Origin: Deinococcus cellulosilyticus NBRC 106333 = KACC 11606
GTDB lineage: Bacteria; Deinococcota; Deinococci; Deinococcales; Deinococcaceae
Length of the DNA stretch: 64,000 nt
Direction of reading: 5' to 3'
Assembly (NCBI RefSeq): GCF_007990775.1
Contig: NZ_BJXB01000023.1
Coordinates: forward strand, 1 to 64,000
A program made the position numbers and the translations under genes. Shown one piece after another: positions 1-9,265 of this stretch. The notes beneath the pieces are model-generated. The model saw only the letters and a list, made by a program, of their open reading frames with translations. It had not been told where the DNA came from and searched no databases. Within the stretch, counting starts at the first letter, position 1; each line of letters opens with the position of its first letter.

Positions 1-2
1 TG

Positions 3-197
3 GATGTGATGCTGGAGCAGTTGCAGCTCATGGAGCACCTGCCCATGCTGGTGGCCCTGCGTGCCGGTGGGGATTGCCCTTACCCTTTGATCTGGGACAT
101 GTACGGGATCACCCAGAACGGGTCCATCACCCGAAAAGGCTTGAAGGTGCTGGAGTACCTGGAAGCCCTCGCGCAAGTGCTGGACGTGCCGGTATGA
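3..197 (+). CDS. hypothetical protein, C-terminal part
   Basis: The reading frame is open from the window edge, so this is the C-terminal end of a gene starting upstream; internal GTG and ATG codons at 6 and 9 could also be starts. The visible 63 residues are mostly helical, with no motif I recognise. Its stop overlaps the next start in an ATGA arrangement (194-197), so it is translationally coupled to the RuvC-like gene and belongs to the same replication/recombination operon. Function unknown. Confidence 0.5.
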   Translation, partial: DVMLEQLQLMEHLPMLVALRAGGDCPYPLIWDMYGITQNGSITRKGLKVLEYLEALAQVLDVPV

Positions 198-697
198 TTT
201 TGATTGTTGAAGCATATGACCCGGGGCCTGAGAAGACTGCTTTTGCAGTGCTGGCTGCTGGGGCCAGGGATGCCCTGGAGTTGGTGGACACCGGGGTGCT
301 TCCATCCTGGGGCAGTGAACTGCAGGGCCGGATCCTGGGCAAAGAAGGTGGCTTGATTGCCATTGAGGGGGTGGCAAACTACCTGGCTTCCAAAGCCCGG
401 GCCAGCACCCTGTTCAAAACCTGTGAGGTGGTGGGGCGCCTCAAGGCCCTGGCGGAAGTGGCCGGGTTTGAGCCGTATGTGCTGCCTGCAAATGCCCCGT
501 TTGGCAAACCCCATTGGCGCTACAACCTCACTGGGCGGGAGGGTGCGGGTGACGCGGCAGTGAAAACCGCTTTGAAGCTGCTGTTTGGCAAAGCTGCCTT
601 GGTCGGCAGGACCAACCATGAATTGGATGCTTTGGGGCTGGCTGTGGTGGCCGCCCGTGTGAACTGGAGGAAATTCCATGCAATTGAGAAAAGGTGA
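194..697 (+). CDS. RuvC-like Holliday junction resolvase (phage type)
   Basis: This 167-residue protein has the RNase H-fold pattern of RuvC. An N-terminal strand ends in D9-P-G-P, E58 sits in IAIEGV, and D120 and D145 (HELDALGLA) lie in the C-terminal half, matching the four-acid metal site of the family. It would cut four-way DNA junctions during phage replication and packaging. The start is the ATG overlapping the preceding stop; a longer in-frame extension upstream would run through the previous gene and has poor composition. The 3' end overlaps the Crp-like gene by 20 nt, so the two are coupled. Confidence 0.72.
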   Translation: MILIVEAYDPGPEKTAFAVLAAGARDALELVDTGVLPSWGSELQGRILGKEGGLIAIEGVANYLASKARASTLFKTCEVVGRLKALAEVAGFEPYVLPANAPFGKPHWRYNLTGREGAGDAAVKTALKLLFGKAALVGRTNHELDALGLAVVAARVNWRKFHAIEKR

Positions 698-1223
698 AGA
701 GTTCGTGTTTTGCCCTCAAGAGAATCAAGAGTATGTGGTGAAGTCAGGGGTGTTGGTGCGTCCTCACCTGGTTTCAGACCGCATGCGAGTACATGTGCAG
801 TATTTGCTTCCTGGGGACGTGTTTGGTCGGGATGTGCTGGCATCAGGCCGCATGGATCAGGTGGTGTATGAGGCTTTGACGCCTGCTGAGGTGCTTTCCA
901 GTGGGCCGGATGGGGAGAGCGTTGCCCGACAGCTGGACCGGTCCATGATGATTGCTGGTTTGCTATCGGTGCCGGTTGCCATCACGCGGGTCGCTGCGTT
1001 TTTGCTCTGGGCCTCTGGAACGCCCCTGTTTTCCAAGGTGGATGGGGCATTGGTGTGTAACCTGTCCCATGAAGTGCTCTCAGAGTGCGTGCGCTTGGGC
1101 CGTGAGCACACCACCAAGGTGCTCAATGAGGTGCAGGGTTGTGGAGGTGTGAAGCTGGGCTACCGGCGTTTGGAGCTCACTGACTTCCGTGCTTTGGAAG
1201 ACCTGGTTCACCAGCACAATTGA
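678..1223 (+). CDS. Crp/Fnr-family transcriptional regulator
   Basis: The 181 residues look like a small Crp/Fnr protein. An N-terminal beta-roll (LRKGEEFVF, then LLPGDVFGRDVL) resembles the cyclic-nucleotide-binding fold. After a dimerisation helix (about 95-115) comes a winged helix (about 125-175) with the pattern LSHEVLSECVRLGREHTTKVLNE, which follows the Crp recognition-helix layout. It lacks an obvious intact cAMP phosphate-binding cassette, so its ligand is unknown. It starts inside the RuvC-like gene and may control phage or host promoters. A promoter for the next operon follows directly. Confidence 0.68.
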   Translation: MQLRKGEEFVFCPQENQEYVVKSGVLVRPHLVSDRMRVHVQYLLPGDVFGRDVLASGRMDQVVYEALTPAEVLSSGPDGESVARQLDRSMMIAGLLSVPVAITRVAAFLLWASGTPLFSKVDGALVCNLSHEVLSECVRLGREHTTKVLNEVQGCGGVKLGYRRLELTDFRALEDLVHQHN

Positions 1224-1225
1224 AG

Positions 1226-1254
1226 TTGTAAAGTTAACCCTTCTGTCCTATACT
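1226..1254 (+). promoter_or_regulatory. sigma-70-type promoter for the ssb operon
   Basis: TTGTAA (1226-1231) and TATACT (1249-1254) are separated by 17 bp, a good match to the vegetative consensus. Transcription would begin near 1261 and run into the zinc-ribbon gene at 1284, which has an AAAAAGGGG ribosome-binding site. Confidence 0.6.
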
Positions 1255-1283
1255 ACGGACAAAGCAAAAAGGGGTGACTGATA

Positions 1284-1466
1284 ATGGCAATTATCACCGT
1301 GACAAAACAGCAAGCAACCACCCCCGCAACCTGCGGCATGTGCGGCGCCCCCCGTCCAGCCTTCACCGGATTCTGGAGTTGCCCCACCTGCAAACAGCAG
1401 CACTCCGTTGCGGGGGTTCGTCCAGCCGACCCCACCCCCCATGTGGCACCCAAGGGGCAAGCATGA
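1284..1466 (+). CDS. small zinc-ribbon protein
   Basis: This 60-residue protein has two CxxC knuckles (CGMC near residue 17 and CPTC near 33), the layout of a single zinc ribbon, followed by a proline-rich tail. The start has a purine-rich RBS and lies just downstream of a good promoter. Its stop overlaps the ssb start (ATGA at 1463-1466), so it may act with SSB or simply share its transcript. Exact function is not known. Confidence 0.6.
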   Translation: MAIITVTKQQATTPATCGMCGAPRPAFTGFWSCPTCKQQHSVAGVRPADPTPHVAPKGQA

Positions 1467-2230
1467 ATGCCGGATACATCAGCGGCCTCCTCAAAGGGGA
1501 TGTGGACCTGCGGTACACCCCCAATGGGGTAGCCATTGCCTCCCTACAACTGGTGGGGGAGAGGACCAACAACGAAGGCCGCACCGTCTTCAGCAGCATC
1601 AAAGTCCAGTTCTTCGACAAGCAAGCAGAACGCTACGCTGAAACCCTCAGGGACGGCGATCCCCTCATGGCCTACGCAGACGTGCGCTACCGGTCCTGGG
1701 AGACCAGTGAAGGGGAAAAAGCCCACACCATCAACGTCAACGGCAAAAAAATCCTGCGCGTGCTGGAACCCGAAACCCGAGACACCGAATTCGGGCCGGT
1801 GCTGTGCAACTGCATCAACCACTTCACCTTCATCGGCAACACCACCCTGGCCCCTGAACTGAAGTACACCCCTGCAGGGGACGCTTACTGCAGCACCTCA
1901 GTTGCTTACAGCATCTGGGACTTCAAGCAGAAAGAAGAAACCTCCCACTACATCAAAGTCAAAGCCTGGCGCGAGCAGGCAAATGCCCTCGTCAAAGCAC
2001 GCAAAGGACAACCCCTCCTGGTGGAAGGCCCACTGGCCTGGGCATCCTGGACGGCACCCAACGGAGACCCCCGCGGTGAACTGCAACTCGTTGCAGAAGA
2101 CTTCACCCTGCTCGACTTCATCAGGACAGATGCAGCCAGCACCAGCAGACCCACCCTCAAACCCAAACTGGACATTGATGACAACACAGGCCAGGATGAC
2201 CTTCTCCCTGAAGAAGACTTGCCCTTTTGA
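1463..2230 (+). CDS. ssb: single-stranded DNA-binding protein with two OB folds
   Basis: The 255-residue protein contains two successive OB-fold units. The first covers about residues 1-105 (start GYISGLLKGDVDLRYTPNG) and the second about 118-225 (start FTFIGNTTLAPELKYTPAGD), each with the N-terminal 'grid of strands' typical of SSB. The C-terminus is an acidic linker ending DLLPEEDLPF, the partner-docking tip. Two OB folds per chain, giving a dimer in place of a tetramer, is the Deinococcus-Thermus arrangement. The cellular Deinococcus protein is longer (about 300 residues), so this is probably the phage version. The start was chosen at the ATG overlapping the previous stop. Confidence 0.88.
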   Translation: MNAGYISGLLKGDVDLRYTPNGVAIASLQLVGERTNNEGRTVFSSIKVQFFDKQAERYAETLRDGDPLMAYADVRYRSWETSEGEKAHTINVNGKKILRVLEPETRDTEFGPVLCNCINHFTFIGNTTLAPELKYTPAGDAYCSTSVAYSIWDFKQKEETSHYIKVKAWREQANALVKARKGQPLLVEGPLAWASWTAPNGDPRGELQLVAEDFTLLDFIRTDAASTSRPTLKPKLDIDDNTGQDDLLPEEDLPF

Positions 2231-2242
2231 AACGAGGACCCC

Positions 2243-2758
2243 ATGACTCACATCACACAGCTCGACCCCAACACGTCAGAGCCTAAGGACTTCCTGCACA
2301 CCTACCAGGTCCTCAAGCAATTGAGCGCCACGCCCACCACAGTGGGACAACTCATGTTCAGACGAGGCATCAAGAAATCCTACGAAGGCAGTGCCACAGT
2401 GCGCCACATCCTGCACTGGGCTGCACAGCACGGCTTGGTTACTCAAGCCCTCGGCATCATCAAAGGCAAGGAATACGAAGTGTTCAGTCTCACCATCCGG
2501 GGAGAGACATGGCTCGACAACAACTGGGTCCGTTACAACAGCCAGCTCAACCCTACCGTGTACGCCCGCTGGCAGGCCCTCAACAGCTTTCGTACCTGCA
2601 AAGAGGCAATGGACATGAAGTTCCTCCGGCGCTTGGTAAAGCTCGGTTTTGTTTGGGAAAACCCAGATCTTCGAGGCCAGTTCCACATCACCCATGCAGG
2701 TTTGGACTGGCTTAGAGCTCATGACCATCTATTTGCTCTATCTGAAGAAGCAGCATGA
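2243..2758 (+). CDS. hypothetical winged-helix-like protein
   Basis: This 171-residue protein begins 12 nt after ssb with an ACGAGGA ribosome-binding site and ends the operon. Two segments (about 20-85 and 105-165) each read like a degenerate winged helix: a helical start, a possible recognition helix (ATVRHILHWAAQHGLV; AMDMKFLRRLVKLGFV) and a two-stranded wing (EYEVFSLTIRG; GQFHITHAG). It could be a phage DNA-binding or replication accessory factor, but I do not recognise the family. Confidence 0.55.
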   Translation: MTHITQLDPNTSEPKDFLHTYQVLKQLSATPTTVGQLMFRRGIKKSYEGSATVRHILHWAAQHGLVTQALGIIKGKEYEVFSLTIRGETWLDNNWVRYNSQLNPTVYARWQALNSFRTCKEAMDMKFLRRLVKLGFVWENPDLRGQFHITHAGLDWLRAHDHLFALSEEAA

Positions 2759-2927
2759 AGCAGACCCAAAGAGGCAACTTCAGTCCTACTAAGGAGCCTG
2801 CTTACTGTGAAATTTCTCTTATGTAAAGCATTATTGCCAAGACAATTAGTAATGAGGATACATCTTATTTTAATAACTAAAAGAAAATTTGAGCTTTTAG
2901 ATTAAGAAATACTCCTTAAAGCATTTC

Positions 2928-4937
2928 CTAATCTTCCAAGTCAAAAAGACTATTTTGCCGAGTTCCCAGTGCACGCTCAAGTTTCATATTTTCAAGCATG
3001 CGAATAGCTTCAGCTTCATTCGCCGCTGATGGTATTGCAGGCCTTAAAGAAGCAGAGGTCTTTTTAGCAGGTCGTCCACGGCGTTTGATGGGTAATGCAG
3101 AAAGACTTTCCAAATGCAAGGATTCAAATTCAGACTGAGGTAATGCGCTTCCTTCTAACGAATCATGTGCTTTTGGTAATTTTGCTGATCTTATTGGTGC
3201 TCGTTGTAACGAAGGAACGCTAGATGGAATCAGGGTTGACATAAGGGCATTCAAAATCTCAGACTGCTTACTGGTCTGAGCTTTCAAAACCTTATCAAGT
3301 TTATTGCATAGAGATATAAGATGGTTAAGCCTGGAGATGATACGGTGCTGTTCAAGCAAAGGTGGTAATGCAATGGGACAGTTTTGAAGTTGAGTCATAT
3401 TTATTGAGGCCAAGTTAGTGGTCTGCTTTGAGGCTCCAGCAAAATAAATACGACAAAATTGCGAATTTAGAAATTTTTCAAGCCATAATTCATTCTGAGT
3501 AGCTAAAATTTTTCTAGCTTTGAAAACATGATTTTGATGCACGCAGGTATCAATTTCGCCCTGCCAAATCGCAGTTCTTCCTACTTTATCCCAATCGCCA
3601 CCTTCAGTAATTAAAAGATCACCTTTTCGTAAAATATATTTTTCAATCTCATCAACGGGTAATTCAATATTTTTCATTTCACTTAGCACTAAATAGCCGC
3701 GTTGAACATTAGCAACTCTCAAGTAGGGAAGTTCTACTATTTTTCTGTTTGTAAGATTTCTCCCCTTTGTTATACCACCACTTATTGCAGTAATAGTATT
3801 GAGCCGCACCCACTCCCAGCCCTGAGGAATCTGGAAAGGCATTTCTTCAACAGAAACGTTAGGTAGTGGTTTATATGATTTGATTTTACCTAAGGATATA
3901 AGTCGCTGTCTTTCGTTATTTATATCATCTATTAGAATTCTTGCAGGTGGATCACTGGGATCTTGAGGGACCAGTTTTCCCATTACGGCAAGCTGTATTA
4001 CAGCTTGCCGTAATTCCTCTATATCTTTGGGTGTTTGATGAAGATCACCAAAGTGAGCACGCAGAAACCCCCAAGCTTGAGCAAACGTCTCTGGTTCGGT
4101 GGCACTCAACAGAGCATTCAAAGCAGAACCATGAACGCTCTGACGCTTATGCTCCCGTGAGATACGCAGTGCTTCGATTTCATTACAACGTGCCATGAGT
4201 TGATCGATCTTGGTCACGATACGGCGCTGTTCAGGGAGAGGAGGGAGAGGGAAAAGTGTTTGAGTAAAGTACTCAGTGGGCACACGCCTCTGACCTGCCG
4301 TTCCTGTCATAAATGGAATAGCATCAGCAATATATTTAGGATTTTTCAGGAAATTAAGTAAATATAACGGCTCTACAGCTCCGAATGAATTTCGAAACAC
4401 ATGAAGCTCTGTTGTCCCGGCCCCAATTCCATTGGGAAGATTTTTAAATACACATGATTTTGCATTTTCAAAGCATGGTGTTATTTTTGCAAGAGCAATA
4501 TCGCCATTAGCAATGTGAGTGAATCCTGTTTTGATATCTTTCCACTTTCTTGTTTCAAAGCTATGATCTACCCCTATATCGGAAGAAATCATTGACATTG
4601 ACACAAAACCTACATCTAAATCATCTTCAGCGTTGTTACGAGGATTAATAACACCTAATTCACCTAATCGAATCCACTCCCAGCCAGGAGGCAAATCGAA
4701 GGGAACTTCACTAATATCGATAGGAGGCAATTTTCTAGGAAGCTTTATTTTTTTTGATTCTACCAATTTACGCTTCTTAGTCTCTATCTCTTTCAGCAAT
4801 TCACTTGCTGGTGGATCACTTGGATCTTGCTCTACTAGTTTTCCCTGCATCCCTAGAGTCAGAATTAATTCCCTGAGCTTTCTTATTCCATCAGGTGCAT
4901 TAAAGGCAGCGTCAAAATGTTCTTCGAGCAGTTGCAT
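2928..4937 (-). CDS. hsdS: type I restriction-modification specificity subunit
   Basis: HsdS of 669 residues determines the DNA sequence bound by the methylase and restriction complex. Two target-recognition domains are visible; each begins with a PP/PQGWEWxRL signature (about residues 80 and 375) and is followed by an LPEQRRI or LLEQHRI conserved helix (about 235 and 530). The spacer repeats (LRELILTLGMQGKLVEQDPSD and LRQAVIQLAVMGKLVPQDPSD) show the internal pseudo-symmetry of the family. A long C-terminal extension beyond residue 580 is less typical. The start overlaps the hsdM stop by one base (TGATG). Base composition is more AT-rich than the phage genes, pointing to separate acquisition. 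Confidence 0.92.
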   Translation of the reverse strand: MQLLEEHFDAAFNAPDGIRKLRELILTLGMQGKLVEQDPSDPPASELLKEIETKKRKLVESKKIKLPRKLPPIDISEVPFDLPPGWEWIRLGELGVINPRNNAEDDLDVGFVSMSMISSDIGVDHSFETRKWKDIKTGFTHIANGDIALAKITPCFENAKSCVFKNLPNGIGAGTTELHVFRNSFGAVEPLYLLNFLKNPKYIADAIPFMTGTAGQRRVPTEYFTQTLFPLPPLPEQRRIVTKIDQLMARCNEIEALRISREHKRQSVHGSALNALLSATEPETFAQAWGFLRAHFGDLHQTPKDIEELRQAVIQLAVMGKLVPQDPSDPPARILIDDINNERQRLISLGKIKSYKPLPNVSVEEMPFQIPQGWEWVRLNTITAISGGITKGRNLTNRKIVELPYLRVANVQRGYLVLSEMKNIELPVDEIEKYILRKGDLLITEGGDWDKVGRTAIWQGEIDTCVHQNHVFKARKILATQNELWLEKFLNSQFCRIYFAGASKQTTNLASINMTQLQNCPIALPPLLEQHRIISRLNHLISLCNKLDKVLKAQTSKQSEILNALMSTLIPSSVPSLQRAPIRSAKLPKAHDSLEGSALPQSEFESLHLESLSALPIKRRGRPAKKTSASLRPAIPSAANEAEAIRMLENMKLERALGTRQNSLFDLED

Positions 4938-6394
4938 CAGCGACCGCCCCCTAGAGCAGCCATTAATTCCTCTTTAAGAGCTTGTTGTGCATCCTGCACC
5001 TGACGAGTCAATTCGAGGTATTCTGCCATCAGTTCAGTGGGATCACCATGCGTAACCTCAACTTCATGCGGATTTTTAATGTCAAGGTTATAATTGCGTG
5101 CTACAATGTCATCGACACTAACTTTCCATGCGTATTCGTTTTCCTGCCGGTCTACCCGGGCTGCTCCACCCCACCATTCTATTTCCCGATCAAACTCAGC
5201 CCTAGTCAGAGGACGTGTGCGGGAGTAAGACTTGTAGCCTTCTGGATATGGGTGCTCGAAGAACCACACATCCTGGGTAGGGGTCCCTTTTTCGAAGAAC
5301 AAAATGTTGGTTTTAATATTGGTATATGGGCTGAATACCCCTTTGGGCAGACGGATGATGGTATGCAGGTTGAAGGAATGCAGCAACTCTTTCTTGATGT
5401 GGGTTTTAACCCCTTCGCCGAACAGGAAGCCATCAGGGAGTACCACACCAGCCCGTCCTCCATCTTTGAGCAGGTGCATAATCAGCGCCATAAAAAGGTC
5501 GGCTGTCTCCCTGGTTTGGTAATTGCTGGGGAAGTTGAATTCGATGCCATTTTCCTCAATACCACCAAAAGGAGGGTTAGCCAGCACAACATCCACTCTT
5601 TCACTTGCCCTGTAATCCCGCAGGGGCCTGGCCAATGTATTGTCATGCCGGATCTGTGTAGGCACATCAATACCGTGTAGCATCATGTTGGTCATGGCCA
5701 ACTGGTGTGGCAAAGGCTTTTTCTCAACACCCCGCACATTTTCTTGAATCTTCAAGTTATCGGCTGGGGTTTTGGCTTGCTTTTTGAGGTGGTCCACCAC
5801 CCCGGTCAGAAAGCCACCTGTACCGCAAGCTGGATCAAGGATGATTTCACCCAGTTTTGGGTCGATGATGTCTACCATGAATTGCGTGACGGCTCGGGGT
5901 GTGTAGTACTCCCCTGCATTCCCGGCAGATTGCAGGTCCCCAAGAATCTTTTCGTAAATGTCATTGAAGAGGTGTCGATCTTGCATAGAGTTGAAATCAA
6001 GGTCCTCTTCAATGACGTTGATGACTTGCCGCAAGAGCGTGCCAGACTTCATGTAGTTGTAGGCATCTTCAAAAATCAGCCCGACCACATGACCTTGCGG
6101 TACAGAGTGGCCTTTGAGCTTTTTAAGGGCAGGAAAGAGATCGTTATTGACGAAATCAATCAGTTCTTCCCCTGTGATGCCCTCAGGGTTGCTCGCCCAG
6201 GCCGACCAGCGGTGTTGGGGCTGCAAGGGGGAGGTGTAATTTTCGATGGTCAGTTCCCATTCTTGTTCTTTGTCATCAAAGATCTTCAGGAACAAAAGCC
6301 ATACCAGCTGGCTGATGCGTTGGGCGTCACCGTCCACACCGGTGTCTTTGCGCATGATGTCTTGCACGGATTTTACGAGGGTATTGATGGACAT
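4937..6394 (-). CDS. hsdM: type I restriction-modification DNA methyltransferase subunit
   Basis: This 485-residue N6-adenine methyltransferase has an N-terminal helical HsdM domain, the substrate-side motif GEYYTPR (about 161-167), the SAM-binding motif DPACGTGGF (187-195) and the catalytic NPPF (273-276). It would methylate the recognition site set by HsdS and form the M2S or R2M2S complex. It sits between hsdR (41 bp upstream) and hsdS in a single operon. Length and motif order match the family, and nothing suggests decay. Confidence 0.95.
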   Translation of the reverse strand: MSINTLVKSVQDIMRKDTGVDGDAQRISQLVWLLFLKIFDDKEQEWELTIENYTSPLQPQHRWSAWASNPEGITGEELIDFVNNDLFPALKKLKGHSVPQGHVVGLIFEDAYNYMKSGTLLRQVINVIEEDLDFNSMQDRHLFNDIYEKILGDLQSAGNAGEYYTPRAVTQFMVDIIDPKLGEIILDPACGTGGFLTGVVDHLKKQAKTPADNLKIQENVRGVEKKPLPHQLAMTNMMLHGIDVPTQIRHDNTLARPLRDYRASERVDVVLANPPFGGIEENGIEFNFPSNYQTRETADLFMALIMHLLKDGGRAGVVLPDGFLFGEGVKTHIKKELLHSFNLHTIIRLPKGVFSPYTNIKTNILFFEKGTPTQDVWFFEHPYPEGYKSYSRTRPLTRAEFDREIEWWGGAARVDRQENEYAWKVSVDDIVARNYNLDIKNPHEVEVTHGDPTELMAEYLELTRQVQDAQQALKEELMAALGGGR

Positions 6395-6435
6395 GATGCT
6401 TCCTTCTGTGATCTGAGATGGGGGTTCAGCGGGGT

Positions 6436-8763
6436 TCAGGCGCTATCGGTGTACTTATACAACTGATCTTCCAGTTCACGCAAGGCCTTTTCGTAGGCCT
6501 CTTTGTCTCCAAAGGCTTTCACGATCTCCAGCGGGGTTCCAAGATCACGGAATGGGTCGAGCTGGAGCACTTTGACATCTTCAATGGTTGTGATGCCTTG
6601 GTCTGCGTATTTCTCCAAGAGGGCTTCAAGCACACGTCTCGCCTTAGCACCATACTTAGTGAATGGATCACGTTTCTTGACCTTGGCTGCCCTTTCCTGC
6701 CTTGTCAGAGGGGGTTGATCCCATGCCAGGTGGCAGATCAGGTCGAACGGATCGAGGTTCAGGTGCAGTTCGGCATTCAAGGCTTCAAAGAATACACCCT
6801 CACCTTCCAACTCTTCAATGATGGTCTTTTTGCGATCCGCTGCATTCCAACGCCGCAAAAAGTCATCCAGGGAAGCAAATTCCCTGTTGAGGGTTTTCAA
6901 GGTGTAATCCTTGAGGGATTCGGTAATGGGCTGGTTGTTGGCGTCATAATACATGACGCGCTCAGCCGCGACCTCTATCGTTACATTCCGAACAACGTAC
7001 TTTCGGACGGCTTTGGGATCACCTTCAGGTTCTGGTTTGGAGATATCCCCTTCGGGTTCTGGAGGATTGGGCGGATCTCCAACCCCCGGTTCGTAGACCT
7101 GTACTGGCTTCCCATCGAATGCTGGGTCCGCGAACAATGCGGTGGCCCGTTTAAAATCCAGAATCGTGAAGTAGAACTTGTTGTGGTCTTCATTGATGCG
7201 GGTTCCGCGTCCGATGATCTGCTTGAATTCGGTCATGGACTGGATGCGTTGATCCAGCACGATAACTTTGCAGGTTTGTGCGTCCACCCCTGTGGTCATC
7301 AATTTGGAAGTTACGGCAATGACGGGGTACTTGCTCTCTGGAAAAATAAAGTTGTCGAGCTCTGCTTTGCCTTCTTTTGAATCACCTGTGATGCGCATAA
7401 TGTAGCGGGGGTCTTCGCGCACCAGATCAGCATTTTCATTCACGAGAGCTTGACGCATGCGTTCAGCGTGTTCAATGTCTTCGCAGAAAACGATGGTCTT
7501 GTCGTAAGGGTTGGTGGCCCTGAGGTACTCTGTGATTTTCTTGGCCACCAACTGGGTGCGGGGCTCCAACACCAGTGTTTTGTCGTAGTCCTTCTGGTTG
7601 TAGTCGCGCTCTTCGATCAAGTTGCCGTACTTGTCGCGCATCCCTGCTTCTGGCCGCCATCCCGTGAGGTCTTTGTCGAAATCGAAACGCACAACCCTGT
7701 AAGGGGCCAAGAAACCGTCGTCGATGCCCTGCTTGAGCGAGTACGTGTAAATGGGCTCTCCAAAGTAGTCAATGTTCGACACCTCTTTGGTTTCTTTGGG
7801 TGTGGCTGTCAGCCCAATCTGGGTGGCAGAGGAAAAGTACTCAAGAATTTCCCGCCAGTTGGAGTCTTCCGCTGCACTGCCACGGTGACATTCATCAACA
7901 ACAATCAAGTCAAAAAAGTCGCGGCTGAACTGCTTGTAAATGTCTTTAGACTCATCTTCACCTGTGATGGCCTGATAGAGCGACAGGTAGATTTCATAGG
8001 ATTTGTCCGTTTGCCTTTTGCTGATCTTGGTCATGGCCGACCCAAAAGGTTTGAAGTCGTTGGTCATGGTCTGGTCGATCAGGATGTTTCGGTCTGCCAG
8101 AAACAGGATGCGCTTCTTGGCTTTGGCACGCCAGAGCCTCCAGATGATCTGAAAGGCCGTCATGGTCTTTCCGGTGCCGGTGGCCATGACCAGAAGGATA
8201 CGGTTTTGCCCGCGGGCAATGGCTTCGGTGGTTTTGTTGATGGCCAGCATCTGGTAGTAGCGTGGCACTTTGCCACTGCCGTCCCGGTAGTAATCTTCAG
8301 TCACCAGGTTGTTTTGTGTTGCGGTCAATCCGCGCTCATCGTTCCACCAAGTCCACAACTGCTCGGGCCTGGGAAACTCATCCAAAGACAGTTCCGTTTC
8401 CATCTGCGCCGCGGACGCCAAGGTGTTTCGGAAGAGGAACCCATCACCATTTGAGCTGAAGACAAAGGGGACTTCCAGGGCCTCTGCATACCCAACGGCT
8501 TGTTGCATGCCGTGCCCCACCGTGTGGGTGTTGTCTTTGGCTTCAATCACAGCAATGGGAATACCTGGCTTGTAGAACAGCACGTAATCGGCGCGTTTGG
8601 CAGATCCCCGGGCATGCAGCTGCCCACGCACCGTCACCCGGCCTTTGGTGATCTGGTATTCAGCAAAGATCTGTTCTTGCAGGTCCCATCCAGCCTTCTG
8701 CAGGGCTGGGGTGATGAATTTGTTGCAGATGTCCTGCTCAGAAAGGTTTTTCTTATCAATCAT
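6436..8763 (-). CDS. hsdR: type I restriction enzyme, R subunit
   Basis: The 775-residue motor and nuclease subunit resembles the shorter (EcoEI-like) R proteins. The N-terminal PD-(D/E)xK nuclease is visible as D59 and E74-A-K76. The SF2 helicase core has a P-loop ATGTGKT (about 194-200), DECH (290-293), a TAT motif and a C-terminal QIIGRGTR motif. A proline/glutamate-rich linker near residue 560 precedes the C-terminal domain. It is the first gene of the hsdRMS operon, with a CAGGAG ribosome-binding site. The complete RMS set inside a phage map suggests a prophage-carried defence locus. Confidence 0.95.
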   Translation of the reverse strand: MIDKKNLSEQDICNKFITPALQKAGWDLQEQIFAEYQITKGRVTVRGQLHARGSAKRADYVLFYKPGIPIAVIEAKDNTHTVGHGMQQAVGYAEALEVPFVFSSNGDGFLFRNTLASAAQMETELSLDEFPRPEQLWTWWNDERGLTATQNNLVTEDYYRDGSGKVPRYYQMLAINKTTEAIARGQNRILLVMATGTGKTMTAFQIIWRLWRAKAKKRILFLADRNILIDQTMTNDFKPFGSAMTKISKRQTDKSYEIYLSLYQAITGEDESKDIYKQFSRDFFDLIVVDECHRGSAAEDSNWREILEYFSSATQIGLTATPKETKEVSNIDYFGEPIYTYSLKQGIDDGFLAPYRVVRFDFDKDLTGWRPEAGMRDKYGNLIEERDYNQKDYDKTLVLEPRTQLVAKKITEYLRATNPYDKTIVFCEDIEHAERMRQALVNENADLVREDPRYIMRITGDSKEGKAELDNFIFPESKYPVIAVTSKLMTTGVDAQTCKVIVLDQRIQSMTEFKQIIGRGTRINEDHNKFYFTILDFKRATALFADPAFDGKPVQVYEPGVGDPPNPPEPEGDISKPEPEGDPKAVRKYVVRNVTIEVAAERVMYYDANNQPITESLKDYTLKTLNREFASLDDFLRRWNAADRKKTIIEELEGEGVFFEALNAELHLNLDPFDLICHLAWDQPPLTRQERAAKVKKRDPFTKYGAKARRVLEALLEKYADQGITTIEDVKVLQLDPFRDLGTPLEIVKAFGDKEAYEKALRELEDQLYKYTDSA

Positions 8764-9233
8764 GCTGAACGCACTCCTGGGTGAAATTGGATGAGCCTTT
8801 CAGGAGCTGCCTAACGCATAGTGACTGCATGTCCGGCAACGCCATGATGTGGTGGCTTGGTACAGGCAATAGTGCGCACACTCTGTTCTCGGAAGTGAGA
8901 AAATCCCATCATTGTGCACATCGCTACACATGATCGCATGAAGTGTGCGTATATGCAACGTAAACCGTTCAGGGGCCTGGCCCAGATCTTTTGCGGCAAA
9001 AAGCCAGTACCATGAAGAGGACTGCATAGGAGTGTGCCGTTGATATTGCCCCCGAGTGAATTGCTCGGGGGTTTTGCATTCCCCACTTTTACCAATCTCT
9101 CCCCTGGGAACCCCCACCTTTCTCCTGGGAGACTCCCACCAGTCCCACCTTTCCCCTCCACAGCCACTGCCTGAGAGAAAGCTGGCAGAAAACGGCACTG
9201 AGAGAAAGAAAAAGCCTCATGAGGTCCCACCGT
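8764..9233 (+). other. gap upstream of terminase; no convincing gene
   Basis: About 470 bases separate divergent hsdR from the terminase unit. Reading frames here have poor composition and no matching ribosome-binding sites. The stretch holds a strong plus-strand terminator (9049-9076) and two copies of a CCCACCTTTC segment (about 9113 and 9147). A terminase-recognition (cos or pac) site often lies next to the small-subunit gene, but I cannot identify one with confidence. Confidence 0.35.
9049..9076 (+). terminator. Rho-independent terminator
   Basis: CCCCCGAG (9049-9056) pairs with CTCGGGGG (9064-9071) around a 7-nt loop and is followed by TTTT. No coding gene lies immediately upstream on this strand, so it either insulates the terminase unit or ends a small untranslated RNA. 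Confidence 0.7.
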
Positions 9234-9242
9234 GTTACGGCG
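9234..9242 (+). promoter_or_regulatory. late-promoter-like motif before the terminase unit
   Basis: GTTACGGCG is a plus-strand copy of the TTACGGCAG element found before the minus-strand late genes. It lies about 25 nt before the ATG at 9266, close to the spacing seen elsewhere. Confidence 0.5.
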
Positions 9243-9265
9243 TGGGGCAGTACGGTTCTCCCACA

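Noticed and set aside
1274..1462. Longer in-frame start for the SSB gene
   Set aside because: The extension has no RBS and overlaps the zinc-ribbon gene in another frame; the ATG at 1463 gives the normal OB-fold start and an ATGA overlap.
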